From NCBI GenBank assembly GCA_902779395.1, contig CACZBK010000015.1:62001-126000 (forward strand): a DNA stretch of 64,000 nt, written 5' to 3'. The position numbers and the translations under genes were made by a program. Shown in pieces: positions 26,294 to 35,052 of the stretch; positions within the stretch are counted from its first letter, which is position 1, and every line of letters starts with the position of its first letter. Source of the DNA: an uncultured Lachnospiraceae bacterium (GTDB lineage: Bacteria; Bacillota; Clostridia; Lachnospirales; Lachnospiraceae). The notes below the pieces were generated by a model. It searched no databases and had not been told where the DNA came from. It saw only the letters and a program-made list of their open reading frames with translations.

Positions 26294-29200
26294 CTATACG
26301 TAGAAAACTTTGCTTTCCGGAAGAAATCCCGTCAGAAGCTCCATAAGCTTTTTTCTTTCAACCGGTTTTTCCAGATGATCATCAAATCCCGCTTTACGCT
26401 CCGCTTCCCTGATCGCGGGATTTACGGCTGCTGTCATTGATATCACGGGCGACCTTCTGCTTACCGCCTCTGCCGAAGCTCTCAATGCTTTTAAGGTTTC
26501 CTCACCGCTCTTTCCGGGCATATTCTGATCCATAAATATGATATCATAATGCATTTCTCCGGCCTTTTGCAGCCCTTCCTCTCCGCTTAATGCCGTATCT
26601 ATACTGATATCCGTTTCCTTAAGCAGTTCAAGCAACACAACATGATTCAAAGGTGTATCATCAATGATCAGAAGTCTTGCATCCGGAGCTTTGAATTCCC
26701 TGCCTTCTTTTTTGCCGTTATCGATATCCTCCAGCTCATGATGCCTGAACGGTTTCATAAGCTCTTCTCCCACCTTCTTCTGGATCAGCTGAATGGTAAA
26801 AGTACTTCCCATACCGTATTCACTGTTAACATCGATCTGCCCCTGCATCATCTGAAGCAGATGATAGCTGATAGCCAGGCCAAGCCCGAAGCCTTCCACC
26901 GTACGGTTCTTTTCCATATCCAGCCTCTGAAACATCTCATAGAGCCGGCTCTGATCCTCTTCTCTTATCCCGCATCCTGTATCTTCAACACTCATCTTAA
27001 GCATCACTTCCGAATCATTGTATGTCTCTCCTTCCACAGTAAGGAGCACTCCGCCTTCAGATGTGTATTTCACCGCGTTATTCAGGATATTCATCATTAT
27101 CTGTTTAAGCCTGAACTCATCTCCGTAGAGCCTTGCAGGCAGTCCATCCGATATATTTACCCTGAAGCTTAAATGTTTCTGTTCAGTCTTTATATTTATC
27201 TCTTTTATCACATCACTCAAAGCAGCCTTAAGATCGTATTCCGCTTCCACTATCTCCATCTCTCCGGCTTCAATCTTTGAGTAATCAAGTATATTGTTTA
27301 TCAGCGACAGCAGATTACGCCCTGCTGCTTCCATCTCCCCGGCATAACGCATGATATTCTCTTCATCACATTCACGCAGTATCATCTCATTCATACCCAG
27401 TACCGCATTTATCGGGGTACGGATCTCATGTGACATATTAGCCAGAAAACTGGATTTCGCTTCACTGGCTGCAAGAGCTTTACGCTCCTCCATCCTGGCC
27501 AGTTCAGTCACCCTCAATATACCAAGAAGCTCATTCTTGGTAATAGGTCTTGACGAATAGTATCCCTGTACGTAATCCGCATCCAGTTTTTTTAACAGAT
27601 CTATCTGCTCCCTGCTTTCGACTCCTTCAACAAGTATACGCCTGTGCATCTGACGTATCATACGTACACAGCTTTCAAGAACGACCCTTCCTATGCTTCC
27701 GTCATCAGCTCTGTCAAGTATGCTCTTATCGATCTTGATAACATCAAAGTCAAGTGAATAAAGAGATCTGATATCGGAAAACCCAGTCCCGTAACTATCC
27801 ATCAGGAATCTGAAACCGTAATTTCTGAGTTCATTGATAGTAGACCTAAGTATATTGAATTCGGATGCCGCCGCCGATTCTTTTATCTCAAAACTGATCC
27901 TTGAAGGCGAGATATCATAATGAAGGACCTTATCCTTTACATATCCGGCAAACCCCGGTTTCATACACTGAAGGATCGATATATTCATACTTATATATTC
28001 TATGCCCATTTCCACAGGAAGACCGCTGGCAAGAAAAAGACATACTTCATCAAAAACAAAATCGCCTATCTTATCTATCAACCCGTCACGTTCGGCTATG
28101 GGAATGAATTCCGAAGGCGGGATATCTCCAAGTTCACTGTCATGCAGTCGTATCAGCGCCTCCGCAGAATGAATATTCAGATTTTCCAGGAAATAAACCG
28201 GCTGGTAAAATACTTCAAAATTATGTTCTTTAAAACCGCGCCTTAAAGCACGTTCAACCCTGATGCTTCGTTTTATCGCCTCAAGGCCGGTATCCGTAAC
28301 AGGATTTTTGTACATATCCTGCGTGACAGGGGTATCTGTCATAAGGAATACTTCGTCAACACTGCTTATATCCCTGGGATAATTGGCATACATTACCAGC
28401 GCCTGCAGCTTAAGTTCCACATCCTCGGCCCTGTATGGCTCATCAAAACGCTTCCTTATCGCAACTGCCTGTTCTCCGGCCTCTTCCACGCTCTGTCCAA
28501 GTCCTACCAGCACAAAACAGTTGGTGCTCATTTTGTAGATATGATAATAGGGCATGATGGTTTTTAAATACTTTGCCACATCATCTATAATACTTTCATG
28601 ATTGTAATTTCCGGTAAGCTTTTCTATTACATCGTCATCATTTATATAGACCATGGTAACCGAAAATTCCTGCCCTATGCTTATATAGCTGTTCAGGTCT
28701 ATATTCAGGGCATTACGGTTAAGAAGACCGCTTCCCAGATCCAGTCTTTCTTCGTCATTTTCAATGAATATCATCGCACACATCAGTGCTATAGATTCAA
28801 AGAATATCTCAACCTGCGCCTTATTCTGGACAAACTGGATCAGGATACCGAGCATTGTAAGAACATAGAGAGAAAAAAGACCGTAGCGGCATCTGGGGAT
28901 CACAACATACCAGCGTTTTGCCAGATCCACCAGAGCCAGTACAAAGTAAAGCCCTGCCAAAAGATAATAAACAATAATAAACGGAGAACGTATATATCCA
29001 AGATCATCATTAATACGATAAAGTATACCCGTGAAAGGATTGATCAGGACCAGTATTTCCATCAGGAGAAACGGGATCATCAAAACAGAGAAATGCCATC
29101 TGTGTTTGCGCATAAGGAACACCGAACCGCTGATATATATCATATATACATATAACAGAGGAGCAAGAAGCGCATGAGAAAAGAAATACACAAACAGACA

Positions 29201-29434
29201 GACTCTCCGGATCATAATGGCCATATGGATATCACCCGTAAACAGCGCAGCATATACACTTCCGGTATCGGATATGCCTCCGGCCATAACACACAAAAGG
29301 AAATAAATATATACCCTGTTCTGTTCTCGTTTAGTCTTGCCGCGGATAAAGGTATATATAAGGGAAGACAGGCAAATGAAAAAACCTGCCAGATAGAAGG
29401 ACGCATCATAAAAAAGTGACAGACGCTCTCCCAA
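26294..29434 (-). CDS. Membrane EAL protein fused to a hybrid histidine kinase (no HPt)
   Basis: 1046 aa from a TTG at 29434, which has AAGGGGG 6 nt upstream; the in-frame TTG at 29440 sits too close to that site. Order: ~7 membrane segments (to ~220); GGDEF-like domain with STNCF in place of the motif; EAL domain (~390-640) with SAEALIRL, MNIS, FEIKE, VIKIDK and EGVE, but the DD pair is MDSYG (second Asp lost); HisKA H669 in MSHEIRTP; HATPase (NNAVKYT, DTGCGI, GFGLGLA); receiver D969 in FMDQNMPG. It is the first gene of the three-paralogue operon and has no HPt, so phosphate may pass through the HPt of the third protein. Confidence 0.88.
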   Translation of the reverse strand: MGERLSLFYDASFYLAGFFICLSSLIYTFIRGKTKREQNRVYIYFLLCVMAGGISDTGSVYAALFTGDIHMAIMIRRVCLFVYFFSHALLAPLLYVYMIYISGSVFLMRKHRWHFSVLMIPFLLMEILVLINPFTGILYRINDDLGYIRSPFIIVYYLLAGLYFVLALVDLAKRWYVVIPRCRYGLFSLYVLTMLGILIQFVQNKAQVEIFFESIALMCAMIFIENDEERLDLGSGLLNRNALNIDLNSYISIGQEFSVTMVYINDDDVIEKLTGNYNHESIIDDVAKYLKTIMPYYHIYKMSTNCFVLVGLGQSVEEAGEQAVAIRKRFDEPYRAEDVELKLQALVMYANYPRDISSVDEVFLMTDTPVTQDMYKNPVTDTGLEAIKRSIRVERALRRGFKEHNFEVFYQPVYFLENLNIHSAEALIRLHDSELGDIPPSEFIPIAERDGLIDKIGDFVFDEVCLFLASGLPVEMGIEYISMNISILQCMKPGFAGYVKDKVLHYDISPSRISFEIKESAAASEFNILRSTINELRNYGFRFLMDSYGTGFSDIRSLYSLDFDVIKIDKSILDRADDGSIGRVVLESCVRMIRQMHRRILVEGVESREQIDLLKKLDADYVQGYYSSRPITKNELLGILRVTELARMEERKALAASEAKSSFLANMSHEIRTPINAVLGMNEMILRECDEENIMRYAGEMEAAGRNLLSLINNILDYSKIEAGEMEIVEAEYDLKAALSDVIKEINIKTEQKHLSFRVNISDGLPARLYGDEFRLKQIMMNILNNAVKYTSEGGVLLTVEGETYNDSEVMLKMSVEDTGCGIREEDQSRLYEMFQRLDMEKNRTVEGFGLGLAISYHLLQMMQGQIDVNSEYGMGSTFTIQLIQKKVGEELMKPFRHHELEDIDNGKKEGREFKAPDARLLIIDDTPLNHVVLLELLKETDISIDTALSGEEGLQKAGEMHYDIIFMDQNMPGKSGEETLKALRASAEAVSRRSPVISMTAAVNPAIREAERKAGFDDHLEKPVERKKLMELLTGFLPESKVFYV

Positions 29435-29468
29435 AGACAACCCCCTTTTTGTATATATTTACGATTGT

Positions 29469-29477
29469 ATTATATCA
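29469..29477 (-). promoter_or_regulatory. Extended -10 promoter of the EAL/hybrid-kinase operon
   Basis: Minus-strand TGATATAAT, an extended -10 (TGnTATAAT), lies about 35 nt upstream of the TTG start, just inside the 3' flank of recG. No good -35 box is seen, as is usual for extended -10 promoters. Confidence 0.55.
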
Positions 29478-29481
29478 CAGA

Positions 29482-31551
29482 TCAGAGACAAATACCATGA
29501 AAATCAGAATAAGACATCTCTTCTTTTTCGGATAAAGCCTGTTTTAATCTGCCAAGATCCGCACTGCCGGAAGAGATGATACGTTCCAGGCTCTGCTTTG
29601 TTTCTTTAAGAAGTGTGGCATCGGTATAAATATCCGCTATTTTAAAATACGGAAGTCCGGATTGCCTTAAACCGAAGAAATCCCCGGGTCCCCTTTGTTT
29701 AAGGTCCTCCTCTGCGATCCTGAACCCGTCATTGCTCTCCTTAAGTATGGCAAGCCTTTCCGATGTTTTTTTGCTCACCCGGCCGCTCTCAGCTCCTGTA
29801 ACAAAAATGCAATATGACTGATAGGAACCTCTGCCTACGCGTCCGCGAAGCTGATGAAGCTGCGAAAGGCCGAAACGTTCGGCATTCTCTATGACCATTA
29901 CTGTTGAATTAGGTACATTGACACCGACTTCTATAACGGTAGTGGAAACAAGGATATCAGTCTCATGTTTAGCAAAACGCTCCATGACACTGTTCTTATC
30001 ATCGCTTTTCATTTTTCCGTGAAGCATGTCTATGCGCACTTCCGGCGGGAAAATACGCCTTATCTCTTCGGTATATTCGGTAACGTTTGATACATCCTCC
30101 ATTTCACCGTCTTCTACCATCGGACATATTATATAGGCCTGCCTTCCTTCGCTGATACGCTTTAATATAAACTGATAGATCTTCTTATGTTCATCATTAC
30201 CCATTATGGCATTCTTAACAGGCAGACGATCGGATGGAAGTTCATTTATCAGCGAAACATCAAGATCTCCGTACAGGATCAGTCCAAGAGTGCGCGGGAT
30301 AGGCGTAGCACTCATTACCAGTACATGTACATCCCTGCCCTTGACCGCAAGCGCCATACGCTGTCTCACCCCAAAACGGTGCTGTTCATCCGTGATCATC
30401 AGTCCCAGATCCTTAAATTCTACATCATCCTGTATAAGAGCATGGGTCCCTATGATCAGATTATGATCACCGTTTTTTATTCCTTCTTTGACCAGCCTTT
30501 TTTCTTTCGCCTTTAAAGATCCCGATAACAGAACCGGCTTAAACGTAAGATCATATTTCCTGCTCATAGCCACAGCATCTTCGTAATGCTGTCTTGCCAG
30601 CACTTCCGTAGGCGCCATGATGGCCGCCTGATGGCCGTCGTCACATATTGCAAGAGCCGAAAGGAAAGCTACTATCGTCTTCCCGCTTCCCACATCACCC
30701 TGAAGAAGCCGGTTCATGCAATAACCGCTTTTCATATCCCTGTAGATATCCATCAATGATGTTATCTGGGCAGAAGTAAGCTTAAAAGGAAGCCTGTCCC
30801 GGATCTTTTCAAAAGAACGTTCCGGATCATTAAGGGAGTAAGAGCTTTTTATCTTCTCAGTGCCATCCTTCAGCAGTTCCATCCTGGCCAGAAATAAAAA
30901 GAATTCATCAAAAGCAAGCCGTCGTCTTGCGGCATATACCTCTTCCATATCAGAAGGCGCATGCATCTTTCTAAGCGCATGCGCTATGGGCATAAGCTTT
31001 CTTTCCCGTACCACATCATCAGGAAGATATTCCCTGATATCTCCGGCAAGAGGCAAAACCTGGGCTACTGCTTTTCTGATAAGGGTTTCACTTAAGCTTT
31101 TTGTCAATGGATATACAGGTTTAAGATTTTTTATCCCGTCTTCATATTCTTTTTCACTTAGAAATTTCGGCTGGGATAAAAATACAGACACGCCTTTTCT
31201 CCTGGCATAAACATTCATTATTATCTTCCTTCCAGGGAAGATACTTTTTTTTAGCCATGGCATATTAAAGACACTGACCCTGGCGCTGCCGCTCTCGTCA
31301 GAAAACGAGAACTGAAGTATACTGCGTCCTCCTCTTCTTATAAGGCATGCTTCGCTGCTCACGCGTCCGCTGAGCGTGACTTTCCCGTCACATTCTATCG
31401 CAGATAAAAGCTTTATCTCACTTAAGCGTTCGTAACTCCTTGGAAGGTAATGCAAAACATCGTTTAAGTTAAAAAGACCGGCGGAGTAAAAAGCCTCCGC
31501 CGTCTTATCTGCAATTCCTTTTAATACTTTGATATCGTCCGATAAAAGCAT
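29482..31551 (-). CDS. recG: ATP-dependent DNA helicase RecG
   Basis: 689 aa. It remodels stalled forks and Holliday junctions. The wedge/OB domain is at the N-terminus (LSGRVSSEACLI). Helicase motifs: I GDVGSGKTIVAF, Ia APTEVLARQHYE, II DEQHRFG, III MSATPIPRTL, V TTVIEVGVNVPNS, VI QLRGRVGRG. The TRG-like segment near the end (RGPGDFFGLRQSGLP) is typical. The start codon shares TGATG with the FakA stop, so the two are coupled. A GTG one codon earlier is an alternative start. Confidence 0.97.
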   Translation of the reverse strand: MLLSDDIKVLKGIADKTAEAFYSAGLFNLNDVLHYLPRSYERLSEIKLLSAIECDGKVTLSGRVSSEACLIRRGGRSILQFSFSDESGSARVSVFNMPWLKKSIFPGRKIIMNVYARRKGVSVFLSQPKFLSEKEYEDGIKNLKPVYPLTKSLSETLIRKAVAQVLPLAGDIREYLPDDVVRERKLMPIAHALRKMHAPSDMEEVYAARRRLAFDEFFLFLARMELLKDGTEKIKSSYSLNDPERSFEKIRDRLPFKLTSAQITSLMDIYRDMKSGYCMNRLLQGDVGSGKTIVAFLSALAICDDGHQAAIMAPTEVLARQHYEDAVAMSRKYDLTFKPVLLSGSLKAKEKRLVKEGIKNGDHNLIIGTHALIQDDVEFKDLGLMITDEQHRFGVRQRMALAVKGRDVHVLVMSATPIPRTLGLILYGDLDVSLINELPSDRLPVKNAIMGNDEHKKIYQFILKRISEGRQAYIICPMVEDGEMEDVSNVTEYTEEIRRIFPPEVRIDMLHGKMKSDDKNSVMERFAKHETDILVSTTVIEVGVNVPNSTVMVIENAERFGLSQLHQLRGRVGRGSYQSYCIFVTGAESGRVSKKTSERLAILKESNDGFRIAEEDLKQRGPGDFFGLRQSGLPYFKIADIYTDATLLKETKQSLERIISSGSADLGRLKQALSEKEEMSYSDFHGICL

Positions 31552-33230
31552 CACTCTACCGAAATGATATAATAATATACAGGCTGTCCGCCTTCCTGCA
31601 TATCCACCTCAAGAGCCTGATACTTATCCTTCACTTTATCTACTATCGCAGATGCAGCATCTTCCTTAACATCTGCACCGAAATATACCGTGATCAGTTC
31701 CGAGGAATCATCGACCATCTTATCGAGCATTTTAAGGATAACTTCATCAATATCTTTACCGTTTGACAATATACCCTTATCGCCTATGCCCATATAGTCA
31801 TCCTTCTGTATCTCGACTCCGTCGATAGAAGTGTCACGTACGGCATATGTAACCTGGCCTGTCTTTACCTGGCTGATGGCATCTGCCATAAGCTTCTCAT
31901 TTTCCTCCGCACTCATATCAGGGACATAAGCCACAAGAGCCGAAATGCCCTGAGGAATGGTCTTTGTGGGTATGACTATGATCTTCTTATCTTTTGTCAT
32001 ATCCCGTGCCTGATTAGCTGCAAGGATTATATTCTTATTATTCGGGAATACAAAGATATTATCGGCATTTATGGCAGCGATCGCATTCAGCATGTCCTCG
32101 GTACTGGGATTCATGGTCTGTCCGCCTTCAATAAGGTAATCCACTCCAAGATTCTTAAACACTTCACTGATACCTGCCCCGGCTGACACAGCGATAAAAC
32201 CGCAGTCTTTTCTGGGTGCATCGTGAACTGCTTCAGCTGCCGGCGAAGCATTGCCTTCATTATTCTTCATCTTCTGCTCATTTTCAGAGGCACGGCTTCT
32301 GTTGCTTACCGTTACATCCAGAAGCTCTCCGAACTTGATAGCCTTCTGAAGTACCATACCGGGATCGTTGGTATTAACGCTTACATTTACTATACTGTCA
32401 TCAACGGTAAGCACCACTTCATCACCGATCTCTTCAAGGAATTTTCTGACCTCCTGTTCACGCTGAAGGTGGAAAGTTTTCTCAAGCCTTACAGAAAGGC
32501 CTGTATGATAAAGATACCTGAATTTCGGCTTTTTTTCTTCGGTATTATTAAACAGCCTTACCTCACCGGCACTCTGTGAAGTAGCTTCATCAAGGGTAAA
32601 CTCTATTCCGCTGCCTGTAAGTCCTTCATAAAAACCTTCAAGTACAGCTACAAGGCCGGCACCGCCCGAGTCTACCACTCCCGCTTCCTTAAGCACAGGG
32701 AGCATCTCCGGAGTTTTATCCAGAACTTCCTTGGCGTATTCGATCACTTCTTTGAGAAGTACTTCTATATCCTCCTCCCCGCGCTCGAATACTTCATTAG
32801 TCTTAACCGCCACTGCCTTTGCCACGGTAAGGATCGTTCCTTCCTTAGGCTGCATAACTGCTTTATATGCCGATTCAACGGCTTTATCGCAGCCGGCGCT
32901 GATAACAGCAATATCTATAGTATCATTACCCTTTACCACCTTTGTAAAGCCACGGAAAAGCTGGCTTAAGATAACGCCGGAATTACCTCTTGCTCCGCGC
33001 AGGGACCCTGATGAGATACTCTTGCATAAAGTAGTCATATCCGGATCACTCAGACCATACACATCCTTTGCCGCCGACATGATAGTCAGGGTCATATTAG
33101 TACCCGTATCCCCGTCAGGAACAGGAAAAACATTCAGCTCGTTTATATGATCTCTGCCTGCTTCAAGTTTTTTTGCACCGGCAAGAAACATTTTTGCGAT
33201 GCTTTTTGCATCGAGACTCTTTACAGCCAC
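31551..33230 (-). CDS. fakA: Fatty acid kinase subunit A (DAK2/YloV family)
   Basis: 559 aa. It provides the ATP-binding half of fatty acid kinase; with a FakB partner it phosphorylates exogenous fatty acids. The N-terminal DAK2 (DhaL) domain is clear: ELNVFPVPDGDTGTNM and GSLRGARGNSGVILSQLFRG, with the Asp residues that bind two Mg ions. The C-terminal DegV-like region contains FIAVSAGAGISEVFKNLG and VFPNNKNIILAANQA. The gene follows Asp23/Gls24 by 16 bp, the usual Firmicutes yloU-yloV arrangement, and overlaps recG. Confidence 0.95.
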   Translation of the reverse strand: MAVKSLDAKSIAKMFLAGAKKLEAGRDHINELNVFPVPDGDTGTNMTLTIMSAAKDVYGLSDPDMTTLCKSISSGSLRGARGNSGVILSQLFRGFTKVVKGNDTIDIAVISAGCDKAVESAYKAVMQPKEGTILTVAKAVAVKTNEVFERGEEDIEVLLKEVIEYAKEVLDKTPEMLPVLKEAGVVDSGGAGLVAVLEGFYEGLTGSGIEFTLDEATSQSAGEVRLFNNTEEKKPKFRYLYHTGLSVRLEKTFHLQREQEVRKFLEEIGDEVVLTVDDSIVNVSVNTNDPGMVLQKAIKFGELLDVTVSNRSRASENEQKMKNNEGNASPAAEAVHDAPRKDCGFIAVSAGAGISEVFKNLGVDYLIEGGQTMNPSTEDMLNAIAAINADNIFVFPNNKNIILAANQARDMTKDKKIIVIPTKTIPQGISALVAYVPDMSAEENEKLMADAISQVKTGQVTYAVRDTSIDGVEIQKDDYMGIGDKGILSNGKDIDEVILKMLDKMVDDSSELITVYFGADVKEDAASAIVDKVKDKYQALEVDMQEGGQPVYYYIISVE

Positions 33231-33246
33231 TTTACTACTCCTCCTG

Positions 33247-33603
33247 TTAATCGATCACTCTGACGCCTTCGACAAAAATGTTGATCTTCTCAACTTCCAT
33301 GCCGGTATAACTTTCAAGCTTATATTTTACATTACTGATAAGATTTTCACTTACTGCCATGATGCTAACGCCATAAGCAATTATGATATGAAAATCAAGG
33401 ATTAGCTTTCCGCCGGAATTCTTAACCGAAATACCGTGCTTAACGCTTTCCTTCTTAAGTATACGTACCAGCCCTTCTCTGGGATTAACGCTGGCCATAC
33501 CCACTATGCCGAAGCACTCATTTGCAACGGTACCTGCATACTGTGCGATAACATTCTTATCTATCTGTATACTGCCCAGATGCGTATCAACCGAATTGTT
33601 CAT
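33247..33603 (-). CDS. Asp23/Gls24 family envelope protein (YloU type)
   Basis: 118 aa. It has the family layout: GSIQIDKNVIAQYAGTVANECFGIVGM at the start, a central VSVKNSGGKLILDFHIIIAYG, and the ending VEKINIFVEGVRV. Asp23 proteins form soluble assemblies at the membrane and are linked to envelope stress. The invariant pairing with fakA suggests a lipid-related role. It is the first gene of the asp23-fakA-recG unit, with GGAGG and a promoter upstream. Confidence 0.95.
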   Translation of the reverse strand: MNNSVDTHLGSIQIDKNVIAQYAGTVANECFGIVGMASVNPREGLVRILKKESVKHGISVKNSGGKLILDFHIIIAYGVSIMAVSENLISNVKYKLESYTGMEVEKINIFVEGVRVID

Positions 33604-33644
33604 AGCCGTCCTCCTGTATCGTGATGATTAAAAAACTAAAACAT

Positions 33645-33673
33645 ATTATATCCGAAAGCACGATCAAACGCAA
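33645..33673 (-). promoter_or_regulatory. Promoter of asp23-fakA-recG
   Basis: Minus-strand TTGCGT (33668-33673), 17-bp spacer, TATAAT (33645-33650). It lies immediately after the rpmB terminator. Confidence 0.7.
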
Positions 33674-33674
33674 G

Positions 33675-33707
33675 AAAACCACCTCATATTATAAAGGTGG
33701 TTTTTTT
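33675..33707 (-). terminator. Terminator after rpmB
   Basis: An 8-bp stem (AACCACCT/AGGTGGTT, 33677-33684 with 33695-33702) with a 10-nt loop, flanked by T-rich sequence on both strands (TTTTC on the minus strand), 27 bp past the rpmB stop. Confidence 0.8.
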
Positions 33708-33733
33708 GTCAAATACGGAAAACTATACGCAAA

Positions 33734-33919
33734 TCAAGCGCGCTCTACAGCGCCGGACTTTAAACAAGTGGTGCACACATGCAGTCTCTTGGGTGTGCCG
33801 CCAACCTTGCACTTAACATTCTTTATATTTGCATTCCACACATGATTGGATCTTCTGTGTGAGTGGCTTACGTTATTTCCGAAATGTGCTCCCTTTCCGC
33901 AAATATCACATCTTGCCAT
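33734..33919 (-). CDS. rpmB: Ribosomal protein L28
   Basis: 61 aa large-subunit protein. It begins MARCDICGKGAHFGNNVSHSHRR and contains VCTTCLKSGAVERA. The four cysteines (CxxC at both ends) mark the zinc-binding (C+) form. GGAGGTG precedes the ATG, with a promoter upstream and a terminator downstream. It is encoded divergently in function from its neighbours but on the same strand, as in other Clostridia where it precedes the asp23-fakA-recG genes. Confidence 0.98.
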   Translation of the reverse strand: MARCDICGKGAHFGNNVSHSHRRSNHVWNANIKNVKCKVGGTPKRLHVCTTCLKSGAVERA

Positions 33920-33973
33920 CCTGATACACCTCCTTTGGCATTAAAATATCACGTAAAATCACGCAACAGCGAT

Positions 33974-34002
33974 ATATTACCAGATTTATACACAAAATGC
34001 AA
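33974..34002 (-). promoter_or_regulatory. Promoter of rpmB
   Basis: Minus-strand TTGCAT (33997-34002), 17-bp spacer, TAATAT (33974-33979). Confidence 0.7.
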
Positions 34003-34011
34003 GCACTTTTT

Positions 34012-34605
34012 TCAGCTGCCTGCCTTTGCAAAAGCAAAACGGCTTCTCAGCTCCTCGTATTCCTCATTAATCTTGATGAGCATCTCCTGATCACCGCAGT
34101 TATTATCGGGATGATATATCTTCATAAGCTCCTTATAGCGTTTTTTCAGAGCCACTATATTATCAACTCCCCGAAAAAAAAGTCCGGTCGCATATACTTC
34201 TTTACGTGCCGCGGCGTTGGCTTTTCTGAGTCTGATCTTTTCCTGTTCCACCTGGCGGTATTCATCTTTCAGCTTTATCCTGTCTTCGTCAAGTATGGCA
34301 TAGGACCTCTGGATGATCTTCTGCTTTTTATCTATCATGCGTTCATCATCTTTAAGGCGTTTGCGCTCATATTCCACAGACTCCCGAAGCTGGTTCATCT
34401 CTATGGACAGCTGCCTTTTTTCACGCTGAAGCTGTCTTCTCTCCCCGGCTATCTCTTTTCGTTCTCTCCGAAGTTCATCAATATCAGCTTCTATCTGGGC
34501 CCTGTCAGCCTGAATACGCACACTTTCACGAAAGAGCTGGTGTTTTAATTCCTCAAGCTCTTCCGCGTTTCTGATATTTTCAAGTTTTTCTTCAAAACTC
34601 TCCAT
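34012..34605 (-). CDS. Coiled-coil protein with a C-terminal J domain
   Basis: 197 aa. Residues ~1-130 are a long, highly charged heptad-like region (ERKEIAGERRQLQREKRQL and similar), almost certainly a coiled coil. Residues ~145-190 form a compact J domain with the essential HPD: YKELMKIYHPDNN, then LIKINEEYEELRSRF. J domains stimulate DnaK ATPase. The placement at the C-terminus and the lack of Gly/Phe or zinc regions mark it as a specialised co-chaperone. It is the last gene of the NUDIX-DUF2953-GerW unit, 12 bp after gerW. The target is unknown; an assembly or sporulation link is only suggested by neighbours. Confidence 0.85.
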   Translation of the reverse strand: MESFEEKLENIRNAEELEELKHQLFRESVRIQADRAQIEADIDELRRERKEIAGERRQLQREKRQLSIEMNQLRESVEYERKRLKDDERMIDKKQKIIQRSYAILDEDRIKLKDEYRQVEQEKIRLRKANAAARKEVYATGLFFRGVDNIVALKKRYKELMKIYHPDNNCGDQEMLIKINEEYEELRSRFAFAKAGS

Positions 34606-34617
34606 CAGCAGTGTTTA

Positions 34618-35052
34618 TCAATCCTTTTTATCAAACGATCCGGACTCCGATACATCTTTCCCTTCAGGGAAAGCGGCGTTTTCCGCCTCATCCGCATCAA
34701 TATCCACAGCCTTTCGTGCTTTGAATTTATCTATGATCTCAGGGATAAGATCTGCGATCTTTGACACGCTGCTCGTATCTTTAACGCTGATCATCCTTGC
34801 ATGTCCGTCCTGAAGGATCAGGACTGCAGAAGGTGAAAGTTTGGCATTCATCCCTCCAAGCCCACTGTCCTTTTTACTGCCGTTCGCCTTGATCCCGGCA
34901 CCCGCAGCCACACCGAAGGACACATCAACAAGAGGAACTATAGTCGCATTCCCCACCTGGATAGGTTCCCCTATAACTGTCTTGGATCCCACAAGATGTT
35001 CCATATTACTGATCAGTGAGTCCATTACATTTGTGATGTTATTCTCAGCCAT
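34618..35052 (-). CDS. gerW: GerW-family sporulation protein (YtfJ type)
   Basis: 144 aa. The signature is clear: NVMDSLISNMEHLVGSKTVIGEP, GNATIVPLVDVSFGVAAGAG and GGMNAKLSPSAVLIL. In Bacillus, YtfJ/GerW affects spore germination and is paired with a DUF2953 protein (YtfI); the same pair occurs here with an 8-bp overlap. An acidic ~25-residue tail extends beyond the family core. It suggests an endospore-forming lineage, though non-sporulating Clostridia also retain it. Confidence 0.93.
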   Translation of the reverse strand: MAENNITNVMDSLISNMEHLVGSKTVIGEPIQVGNATIVPLVDVSFGVAAGAGIKANGSKKDSGLGGMNAKLSPSAVLILQDGHARMISVKDTSSVSKIADLIPEIIDKFKARKAVDIDADEAENAAFPEGKDVSESGSFDKKD

